In this document: positions 57,059 to 64,000 of the stretch, piece by piece
Position numbering within the stretch: position 1 is the stretch's first letter
Layout: every line of letters begins with the position of its first letter
Assembly: GCA_958296035.1 (NCBI GenBank)
Contig: OY282431.1
Location: 2,898,037-2,962,036 of the forward strand
Direction: 5' to 3'
Length of the DNA stretch: 64,000 nucleotides
Source of the DNA: Paracoccaceae bacterium
Lineage (GTDB): Bacteria; Pseudomonadota; Alphaproteobacteria; Rhodobacterales; Rhodobacteraceae
Notes under the pieces: model-generated
What the model was told of the DNA's origin: nothing
Databases searched by the model: none
The model's input: the letters and a program-made list of their open reading frames with translations, nothing else
Position numbers and translations under genes: made by a program

Positions 57059-57337
57059 TTATTGTCGTATCCTCCTGCGCAATTTCTTCAAGTATTTTTT
57101 GTTTGGTCGGTAGCAGGTCACAAGGCGTTCGTCTATTACTACGATCATCGTACCCATCAGCCGTTTCAGGTGTTGGATTATCTGTTTCTGCATGTTGTTC
57201 ACGCATTCGACATCTTTATTCAGCAGTATGTAGCAGTCATCATTAAGCTGTGTGCCGTATTCCTGGACAAGGTCAATATCCTGCGGTCGGTATCCCCGCT
57301 GCTGCATTCGCATGGCGCCATGGTTTGTTGTATTCAA
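57059..57337 (-). CDS. Small DUF4258-like protein, operon partner of NYN gene
   Basis: About 92 residues. The start is chosen at TTG 57337, seven bases after AGGGAG; an in-frame TTG at 57364 is the alternative, and no ATG precedes the first conserved residues. NHGAMRMQQRGYRPQDIDLVQEYG resembles the DUF4258/toxin-like motif H-x-x-x-RM-x-x-RG-I. The C-terminus is very basic (YLKKLRRRIRQ). TAA is followed by the NYN ATG after one base. It may be a toxin-antitoxin type component or a regulator. Confidence 0.55.
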   Translation of the reverse strand: MNTTNHGAMRMQQRGYRPQDIDLVQEYGTQLNDDCYILLNKDVECVNNMQKQIIQHLKRLMGTMIVVIDERLVTCYRPNKKYLKKLRRRIRQ

Positions 57338-57833
57338 AACCCACTCCCTGTTCAGGCACGCCAACCGGTTGGCTGGGGCCCGGGATCAATTCAAGATGGG
57401 AGGGGGAAGGATCCTTGCGTCCGGCTTGCCGGATGCATTGCCGTCGTGTTCTTTACGACGACGTTCTAACTAAGGATTGTCACTATGAGTTCTTTTTCTA
57501 ATCTAAGCGTGTTGGTTCCCGCCACTCCCGCGTGTAATTCTTTCTCATTCTCCTGTTCTTTCTGCCTCCAATAGTAACCAGCACTTGCAACTTATTCAAG
57601 GGCAAGCAGCGAGAGCGAGGAGGTGTGTACATCTCGTATCGCGACATGGATATGCCCACTTTCACCGCAATAGACTGATACGGGCCTTTTCAAATCCCCG
57701 TTTCGGGCCTCTTTCATGCCCCGGTTGATAGTTTTTCCACTGTCTCAAAATACTGTCACATTTCAGCCTTCTACACAGGAAATCGGGGATTCCTTTCGGC
57801 GTCAACATCAACCCCGAAGAAGGAGGATACCCG
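57338..57833. other. Intergenic, promoter region for two flanking genes
   Basis: Nothing recognised. It would contain promoters for the divergent small operon (minus) and the truncated gene that follows (plus). Confidence 0.35.
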
Positions 57834-57930
57834 ATGACCGCATCTATGCAACTTCAAGTTCCGTTTGGCAACATCGCTAGCCGGCTGGCTCACAGCTCCC
57901 AGGCCGAAGTCATCAACACCCTTTGGAGGC
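57834..57930 (+). pseudogene. 5' end of an unknown gene cut by IS110 scrap
   Basis: ATG at 57834 is preceded by an excellent AAGGAGGA ribosome site. About 31 residues are read (MTASMQLQVPFGNIAS, then RLAHSSQAEVINTLW) before the sequence switches to IS110 at about 57928. The rest of the gene is lost; family not recognised. Confidence 0.5.
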
Positions 57931-58290
57931 AGCCGACACCGGGGGACTGCTGTTGAAGCTCAAAGCGGCATGGCTGCGTGCCGTTGAGCACCATGGCAAC
58001 GAGGTGCGTGTGCTGCCGGTCTAATGATGCCAGGTATGAAGGCTTCTGGCTGCGCCATCTTCTGCACGGACGCGTCCGTGGCTGGCGGTTGTGATCTGTG
58101 ATCCTGCCTCGCTGGAGGTGGTACTCAGGGTCAAGCGCGCCAGGACCGACCGCATTGATGCAAGTCGCATGGTGAAGGCCTTGCGGGCCTATTATCGTGG
58201 CGAGCCAGAGGCGATGGCTCCGCGGCGCGTGCCGAGCGTTGCCGAGGAGGATGCCAAGCGGCTGATTCGTACACGCCAGCGTCTGCTCAA
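57928..58290 (+). pseudogene. IS110-family transposase fragment
   Basis: Same family as 40.68-40.99 kb and extending beyond it: DPASLEVVLRVKRARTDRIDASRMVKALRAY is typical of IS110 (quoted here in outline: VKRARTDRIDASRMVKALR). A frameshift and stop near 58020 and truncation at both ends make it inactive. It is joined to an IS66 left end at 58291. Confidence 0.72.
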
Positions 58291-58510
58291 AGGTAAGCGG
58301 GCAAACTGGTACATCATCGAGTCATCCCTACCCTGAAAACAATGTTCTACATCCCCTGCCATAACTTTGTTAACGGCAGGATAAGGGTAAATAATATCCA
58401 TAAAAGATGGGTTTAGGACATAGTTCTTCTTGATACCCCTAGCGCTCTCATGCTAGAGAAAGTCATGCTCAATACCGACAGGACATCGCACTTTCCTGCC
58501 CCTCACGAGC
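58291..58510 (+). mobile_element. IS66 left-end scrap
   Basis: GTAAGCGGGCAAACTGGTAC and following sequence, through AAAGTCATGCTCAATACCGA, match the left ends at 39867 and 50308. No transposase coding follows. Confidence 0.68.
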
Positions 58511-58738
58511 CGCCCTTCCTCCCCAGAAAAGCCCACTGCGGCAGCCACGGTACTTTCAGACCGCTCGGTTCATGCCATATCTTCTTGCTGCCCGGCGGCA
58601 GTTCCTGCCGACTCACGGTCACATGTTCACCACGAGCATTGGGGTATATCCATGCGCGGTCAGCAACCGGCACGTGTGTCGATCCGCCGTTTGACCGGAT
58701 AGCACCATTTCCATTCGAATGTCGCCATTCAACTGCGA

Positions 58739-58990
58739 TCAGGTTTGCTGAGAAGCCACCACACTGGCGGCATCCGAACACTCCTGCCCTGCTACCTTCG
58801 ACATGGACATGGAAGTGCTCTGCTTAACCGCAGCTGAGGCATGGTCCGACATGCTCATTCCCGAACCGTTTCCAGCCGTACGACCGGGCATTGGACTGCC
58901 AGAATGCTGGTCCAGGCTTCCAGAACCGGCGTGCTTCATATATGATATCTGTAAGGTCATGGAACTTACCTTTGGCCTTGGAGTTTCATG
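58739..58990 (-). other. Possible Met/His-rich coding scrap
   Basis: One minus-strand frame reads MKHAGSGSLDQHSGSPMPG and GMSMSDHASAAVKQSTSMSM, a Met-, His- and Ser-rich stretch like metal-binding segments of copper-resistance proteins. No complete gene; meaning uncertain. Confidence 0.25.
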
Positions 58991-59404
58991 GTTGTCCGGC
59001 CGATATGGCGCATCGGCCGCACTTGTTCCGGTCGCCGGGCTAGCAACCGAACACGGGAGCATCCTCCAACCGGAGGAGGCTTTTTCGTTCTATGGCTGGA
59101 TCCTGCATATGGCAAGGCAACCACTGTTTCTGGGGCTTTACGGCGGTCGAAAAGTGACCGAATGTCACGGCAGAATGAAATTGCCTTGTGGAAAATCTCG
59201 GTTGCAGGAATTGCGGGAAGGGAGCGTCCGCGCGCCGGACTTCAATCCATGGATGTCCATGACAACTGCCCGTCACCCTTGGGAATACGGATCATGGTGG
59301 CATATTTGCTGGCCCATAACGACTAGCTACCCCACCATCACGCGTAACTGCAGCTGAAATCGGGCTACTCGGCGAGTAGGTCCAGGGGCGTCTCAACATC
59401 ATGA
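58989..59404. repeat. Duplicated flank of the restriction gene, copy 1
   Basis: Matches 63380-63632 nearly base for base, except that this copy holds an additional 165 bp (59061-59225) between two GGGAGC sequences. The identity continues into the restriction gene 3' end. Confidence 0.75.
59059..59085 (+). terminator. Intrinsic terminator-like hairpin
   Basis: A nine-position stem with one mismatch (GCATCCTCC with GGAGGAGGC), loop AACC, followed directly by TTTTT. It lies in the extra 165-bp segment and points rightward. Confidence 0.5.
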
Positions 59405-62400
59405 TCATTTCTCCTGCAGCAAAGGGCACTGTTCCGGCATCAACTGCCTTGCCATATCATCCAGACGGGCAAACAGTCCGGTCTGTCTGATCTGCTTCGA
59501 GCGACCGATCTGGCGGCGCGGCAGGTTACCTTGCTGCGCAGCCAGGAATGCGTCGGTCTCATCTTCAATCTCCACACAGAACTCTGCGATCTCGCAATGC
59601 AGCCTGCAGCCGGGGTCAAAGCGCGGAATAGGCACTCGACGCCATGGATGAAGATGGAAATGCCGGCCACTGCGTCGTGACTGCACAAAGGCAGGATTGA
59701 GAGCCGGCGCATTCAGTAATGCCACGAGATAAGCAGCTTCTTCAGGCGCATCGAATGTGGCATGATACAGGGTGGTATCGATCACTTCCGTGTTTGTGCG
59801 AATCCTGCCAGCACGCATGATGTCTCCCGACACTGGATAAATCACACGGGTGAGCGGGACAACCCTCTCAGCCTGCACAAGCGGAAGCTGACGCGATACG
59901 TTGCGCTGATAATCAAGCCTGTCCAGTAATGTGGTAGGCGTACTTTGACCGTGCCCCCGGAATTCCCGGTAGATGTTATTCAGTCCCTGCCATCCGGCCC
60001 TGGCACAAGCGGCTTCCTCATCCAGCAACTGCCCCTCATCATCAACCGGTACGATTGCTCGGTCCGCCCCCTCCGGGGCCAGCGCAAATGGTAACAGATG
60101 TTCCGAGCGCAAGAGTGGAGCCAGCCAGCTCGCAGGGATCTCGACCGTCTGGGGATGTACTGCACTCCACGGTTGTTGCACTGAGCGACGGGTGGTGACA
60201 GTTCTGGTTTCGCCACCACCTGCGATCCGGTCAGCAATGGCCAGAACATGCGGAAAACAATCAGCCCCCCGCCGAAACACATCAAGGTATGCTGACGGTC
60301 CTTCCGGCAATGGCTCCTCGGGCACCTCCCATTCGATGCGTTCATTTGCCGCCTGCAGTGTCGAGCCGGCATCAGGCCGACCCGAGGGGCAGCAGGCTAC
60401 AAGGGTCGGGACATCTCTGCCAAGTGAGGTGCGCATGTTGTCGATCAGCACGCAGGATTTCTGTGCATCACCACCACCAAACACCTGCGCCGGAGCCAGA
60501 TCAAGTATCTGGCCGGTCGGCACTTCCTCTGACCGCCATTGTCGGAGCTTTTGCCAGTTGCCGCCCTTGATCGCCGAATGCTTGACGACCCATGCAGCTG
60601 GAGCGTTCAGGTGATCTTGCAGATACTGCAGGCGGCAACGCTTGATAAAGAGTTGCGCGATGTCGCTATTCGCCGCTTGTTTGCCGCCCTGCCAGAGTTC
60701 CATCTCCCTGGCGAACGCCTCGAGACGCTGCTTGCGGAGCTCGTGCTGAATGGTTAACATCTTAACCCAGGGCGGATTGGAGACAAGGCGGTCAACCTTG
60801 TGCCGGGCCAGCAGATAGGGACCGACTGTCTGCTGCATGAACCAGGTCCACACCGAGTTGCCTTCGTTTCTGATGATCTTCAGCAAGGTAGCGTGGCTGG
60901 CGCGCAACTGGTTGCGGTCGGCAGCATCCTGCACGCTCTGTTCAATATGTAATGGCAGTGGTAACTCTTGGGCAGCAGTATCCGTCATGTCCTTGATCAG
61001 GCTGGCAAAATCCGGCCGCGTGACGAACGTTTCCGGCAGCCGGATATCTAGACCGCCCGGTGACATGAACACCACCTCGCCATTCTCCGGAGCAAACAGG
61101 GACTGATCTTTGGCACCATGCAGCAGTAGTGAGTCGCCGTTCCAGATCCGCAAGGCTGCATCGCCGCCGGGCGGCTCGGCAGGGAGCGCCCGCAGCAGAG
61201 TTGCCCGGGCAAACTCGCAGGCCACAGGATGGATATCTATGCCGCACACCAGGCGACTGACAATGTCTGCTTGCCGGACGGACGACTGATGGGTGATGTC
61301 GGGATGATCCAGGAGCCGCCTGGCGGCGTGGTAAAGGAACGTACCGGATCCGCAGCACGGGTCGAGGACGCCGACCCCGCGTAAGGGCCTCTGGTTAACT
61401 ATTTCGGCAAGGGCTGCATTGCTCGCACACCCACACCAATCCTCGTCAAGCACTTCGTTGACTACAAGCTCGGCCAGCCAGTCCGGCGTGTAAACCTCGC
61501 CGAAGTCCTTACGATCATCCTTGTCAACGAACGCCTCGTAAAGCGGGCGTAGCACGTCGCCGCGCCGCTGCCGCCACTCATACCCGCCAATCTGCTTGAA
61601 CAACCGGACTGCCCATTGGCAACCAACGGTTGTTTGTACGATCCAGGACACGATGCCGTCACTCAGCAGGATTGTCGGGTTCGGCTCCTCTAGCGGGTGT
61701 TCCATTGTCCACACCACACCGCGGGCCAGTGTTATCAGAAATGAATGAGCACAGAACAGGCGGTGACGAGCAATATCCGTTTGCGGCTCCATGCCGGAGC
61801 TGCGCAGCATGTCGCGCCACAAGGCAAGCCTGGTTTCCGTCTCTACGGCTTGCCGACCTGTCAATTCGTTGTAAACAGCTCGCAAAGACTTTGCATGCTT
61901 GGCGAACAGATCAACCGGATTTGCCGGTATCCACGGCTTGCCGACAAGATCACCTTTCAGCACCTGGGTTAACCATTCGACAAGTTCCCGCTCGTTATTT
62001 GGTCTGAGACCCGCCTTCTCCTTCTGCGGTGACGGGTTGTCGCGGTGCATATACGACCAGCTGTGCCAGACCTTCCCGTCGGTCAGAATGCCGGTCCAGG
62101 AGCGGTCGCTTTCATCGGCGAACAGGGATGACCTGACACCGCCGATCTCGGCCCGCATATACCGGTCAAGCTGCTCAAACGGCGACTCATTGCCACCTGC
62201 AGGAGCCTCAGCTGGCGCGTCGGCACCGCCGATCGCTTTGGTCTCGATAATGGTGCGGTGACGCGGTAGGTAGATGTCGGCACGGCCACCGCCTATGGGG
62301 TGTTCCAGGATGTACTCGTCGGCAAGCGCATCAAGCAAGCGGCAAAGGCGGTTGCGAATGTTTGCTTCGTTCGAGCCACCATTCAGAAGCGCTTTCGCTC

Positions 62401-62452
62401 GGGACAGTGCCTCACAGGGAATTGGCGCTGTGGTTTTGCTTCCCTGCGGCAT
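59405..62452 (-). CDS. Type IIG-like restriction enzyme/N6-adenine methyltransferase
   Basis: 1015 residues, both activities apparently in one chain. N-terminal nuclease: Asp59 in GGGRADIYLP and E70-x-K72 in TIIETKA, a PD-(D/E)XK core. A helical linker (about 190-320) leads to the methylase: FGEVYTPDWLAELVV, motif I VLDPCCGSGTFLYHAARR (363-380), ICGIDIHPVACEFA-like motif and catalytic NPPW at 559-562. The C-terminal 400 residues should hold target recognition. No separate specificity or nuclease gene is adjacent. Full length with no frameshift. Its last 120 residues are duplicated at the window edge. Confidence 0.87.
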   Translation of the reverse strand: MPQGSKTTAPIPCEALSRAKALLNGGSNEANIRNRLCRLLDALADEYILEHPIGGGRADIYLPRHRTIIETKAIGGADAPAEAPAGGNESPFEQLDRYMRAEIGGVRSSLFADESDRSWTGILTDGKVWHSWSYMHRDNPSPQKEKAGLRPNNERELVEWLTQVLKGDLVGKPWIPANPVDLFAKHAKSLRAVYNELTGRQAVETETRLALWRDMLRSSGMEPQTDIARHRLFCAHSFLITLARGVVWTMEHPLEEPNPTILLSDGIVSWIVQTTVGCQWAVRLFKQIGGYEWRQRRGDVLRPLYEAFVDKDDRKDFGEVYTPDWLAELVVNEVLDEDWCGCASNAALAEIVNQRPLRGVGVLDPCCGSGTFLYHAARRLLDHPDITHQSSVRQADIVSRLVCGIDIHPVACEFARATLLRALPAEPPGGDAALRIWNGDSLLLHGAKDQSLFAPENGEVVFMSPGGLDIRLPETFVTRPDFASLIKDMTDTAAQELPLPLHIEQSVQDAADRNQLRASHATLLKIIRNEGNSVWTWFMQQTVGPYLLARHKVDRLVSNPPWVKMLTIQHELRKQRLEAFAREMELWQGGKQAANSDIAQLFIKRCRLQYLQDHLNAPAAWVVKHSAIKGGNWQKLRQWRSEEVPTGQILDLAPAQVFGGGDAQKSCVLIDNMRTSLGRDVPTLVACCPSGRPDAGSTLQAANERIEWEVPEEPLPEGPSAYLDVFRRGADCFPHVLAIADRIAGGGETRTVTTRRSVQQPWSAVHPQTVEIPASWLAPLLRSEHLLPFALAPEGADRAIVPVDDEGQLLDEEAACARAGWQGLNNIYREFRGHGQSTPTTLLDRLDYQRNVSRQLPLVQAERVVPLTRVIYPVSGDIMRAGRIRTNTEVIDTTLYHATFDAPEEAAYLVALLNAPALNPAFVQSRRSGRHFHLHPWRRVPIPRFDPGCRLHCEIAEFCVEIEDETDAFLAAQQGNLPRRQIGRSKQIRQTGLFARLDDMARQLMPEQCPLLQEK

Positions 62453-62639
62453 TCATTCTTTCCTGTCCACTTCATTTCGCTGCTGCGGCACTTAGAGCCT
62501 GTTCCTCAAGTCGACAGGAGGCGAATAGAGTTCGGTATTTTGCCCTCTTGCGAGGATAATATCCATCCGCCAGTGTGCAGCTCTGATGGCCATCCTTTGA
62601 ATCGCGGGCAGCCGATGAACATGCTATTCCATGGATCAG

Positions 62640-62810
62640 TTAACACAACCATGGAGATGAACAGGCCCTGGAAACCGACCGCACGCGACAGATACAAGCG
62701 CCCCGACAACGTCACGCAATCCGATGTGACCGATCAGGAGTGGGCACTGATCGAACCCATGCTGCCCCCGCCGCATGCCATGGGGCGGCCCCGCACCTAT
62801 CAATGTCCCA
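62640..62810 (+). pseudogene. IS5-family N-terminal scrap
   Basis: Encodes RPWKPTARDRYKRPDNVTQS then DVTDQEWALIEPMLPPP and HAMGRPRTYQC, the IS5 transposase N-terminus, related to the scrap at 37.7 kb. It then dissolves into other IS debris. Confidence 0.65.
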
Positions 62811-63011
62811 CACTTGACATGACCGGAAAGGAAGGGCGATCGGATCAGGACCACGTCAGCACGAAACGACCGAAAGTGCGGACCGACAAAACAGCGGGCC
62901 CGGGGAAGGATCCTGTCGCCTTGACACACGCCCGGCGCCAACCGTTACAACCGCTGGCCCAGGACCGGCCCCGGGCATTGACGGGTCCAGGGGCCGCCCG
63001 GAAGGCCTTTC

Positions 63012-63365
63012 TCAAACCGTCCCCTGCGCCTCCCAGACCCGCATGGCCTGGTAGCCGAACACCGCAGCTGACAGGATCTGCAACCCTTCCCACAGCTTCT
63101 GCGTCCCCGGCAGGGGCTGCCGCTTCGATGGATGAAACCCCGCCTGGCCCGCCGTCAGCACCACATACCGCTCCATGGTCATCTCGGGCGGGTCCCGCGA
63201 CTTGCAAAAGCCATGCTTCCAGGCCAGCGCCTGCAACACCTTGATCTCGTCGGCAGGCACATACTTGCCCGCCGGGTCGGCGGGCTTCTCCCGCGCCAGC
63301 AGGGCAAGGTCCCAGACCCGAAAGGCGGTGATGGCATCGAAGGCCAGACACTTCCCGAGATCATC
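63012..63365 (-). pseudogene. IS4-type transposase C-terminal fragment
   Basis: Minus strand encodes FDAITAFRVWDLALLAREKP, then YVPADEIKVLQALAWKHGF and FHPSKRQPLPGTQKLWEGL: the dimerisation domain of a Tn5/IS4-type transposase. A smaller piece of the same element is at 37.54 kb. Upstream catalytic part missing. Confidence 0.7.
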
Positions 63366-63379
63366 GGCGGCGTTCAGCT

Positions 63380-63632
63380 TATGGTCGTCCGGCCGATATG
63401 GCGCATCGGCCGCACTTGTTCCGGTCGCCGGGCTAGCAACCGAACACGGGAGCGTCCGCGCGCCGGACTTCAATCCATGGATGTCCATGACAACAGCCCG
63501 TCACCCTTGGGAATACGGATCATGGTGGCATATTCGCCGGCCCATAACGACTAGCCACCCCACCATCACGCGTAACTGCAGCTGAAACCGGGCTACTCGG
63601 CGAGTAGGTCCAGGGGCGTCTCAACATCATGA
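63380..63632. repeat. Duplicated flank of the restriction gene, copy 2
   Basis: Matches 58989-59404 but without the 165-bp segment: GGGAGC occurs once here. Confidence 0.75.
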
Positions 63633-64000
63633 TCATTTCTCCTGCAGCAAAGGGCACTGTTCCGGCATCAACTGCCTTGCCATATCATCCAGACGGGCAA
63701 ACAGTCCGGACTGTCTGATCTGCTTCGAGCGGCCGATCTGTTTGGGCGGCAGGTTACCTTGCTGCGCAGCCAGTAATGCGTCGGTCTCATCTTCAATCTC
63801 CACACAGAACCCTGCGATCTCGCAATGCAGCCCGTTACCAGGATCAAAGCGAGGGATAGGCACCCGACGCCATGGATGAAGATGGAAATGCCGGCCGCTG
63901 CGTCGTGACTGCACAAAGGCAGGATTGAGAGCCGGCGCATTCAGTAATGCCACGAGATAAGCAGCTTCTTCAGGCGCATCGAATGTGGCATGATAGATTG
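63633..64000 (-). CDS. Partial second copy of the type IIG enzyme, C-terminus
   Basis: Minus-strand frame open to the window edge, nearly identical to the last 120 residues of the 59.4-62.5 kb enzyme, including AALLNAPALNPAF-type and RRVPIPRFDPG stretches. Differences cluster at FDPGNGLHCEIAGFC (FDPGCRLHCEIAEFC in copy 1) and NLPPKQIGRS (NLPRRQIGRS). Whether a complete second gene lies beyond the window cannot be seen. Confidence 0.7.
   Translation of the reverse strand, partial: IYHATFDAPEEAAYLVALLNAPALNPAFVQSRRSGRHFHLHPWRRVPIPRFDPGNGLHCEIAGFCVEIEDETDALLAAQQGNLPPKQIGRSKQIRQSGLFARLDDMARQLMPEQCPLLQEK

Noticed and set aside
58739-59062. Met/His-rich frame as a copper-resistance gene
   Set aside because: Only a fragment, in a frame that runs into duplicated noncoding flank; kept only as a low-confidence note.
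1-64000. CRISPR arrays, tRNA and rRNA genes
   Set aside because: Looked for regularly spaced repeats and for cloverleaf or rRNA-like sequence on both strands; none seen.

Overview
The window looks like chromosomal or large-replicon DNA of a proteobacterium, with an alphaproteobacterium my best guess. The guess rests on general codon and gene style, a phosphonate-hydrolase type sulfatase, a MOFRL-type glycerate kinase and a narK-narK-GHJI-ppi nitrate locus; no rRNA or marker gene is present to prove it. It is packed with insertion sequences and their remnants, as in a genome that is expanding IS copies and losing genes. I saw no tRNA, rRNA or CRISPR array.

Region 1 (0.1-21.2 kb, + strand) carries a thin type IVb pilus operon (TcpQ-domain protein, secretin PilN, PilO, PilP, ATPase PilQ, PilR, prepilin PilS). 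It runs directly into a type IVB secretion core (DotI/TraM, DotH/TraN, DotG/TraO, a DotF-position protein and a DotE/IcmC-like protein). This is the gene complement of IncI-type conjugation. Between pilR and pilS lie a multicopper-oxidase scrap, a DprA-like plus phosphoribosyltransferase pair resembling the ShosTA defence system, and a sulfatase. An intact 2.46 kb IS4-type element, whose transposase carries an N-terminal DruA (DUF4338) domain, has landed in pilS exactly at the prepilin-peptidase site. Its right end supplies a new ATG and an 11-residue leader in frame.

Region 2 (21.2-37.1 kb) holds glycerate 2-kinase, an orphan AAA ATPase between mobile-element scraps, a decayed Dam-type methylase, and on the minus strand a complete respiratory nitrate reductase operon: narK1, narK2, narG, narH, narJ, narI and a parvulin PPIase. 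An 18-bp perfect palindrome lies upstream of narK1.

Region 3 (37.1-57.1 kb) is an IS graveyard (IS4, IS5, IS630, IS66, IS110, ISAzo13, a group II intron remnant) carrying several candidate defence cassettes: a second DprA-like protein, an AAA ATPase with a PIN nuclease, an AAA ATPase with a PD-(D/E)XK-like protein, and a DUF4258-like small protein with a NYN nuclease fused to a cold-shock domain. Housekeeping genes among them are a SnoaL-like protein, glutathione-dependent formaldehyde dehydrogenase and glycerol kinase.

Region 4 (57.3-64 kb) contains IS scraps and a type IIG-like restriction-methylase. Its 3' end and downstream flank are duplicated at the right edge of the window.

The main novelty candidates are the pilin/T4BSS operon with its site-specific IS interruption and the two ATPase-nuclease pairs. 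A 21-bp sequence repeated just upstream of two of the defence cassettes may mark a shared mobilisation history.
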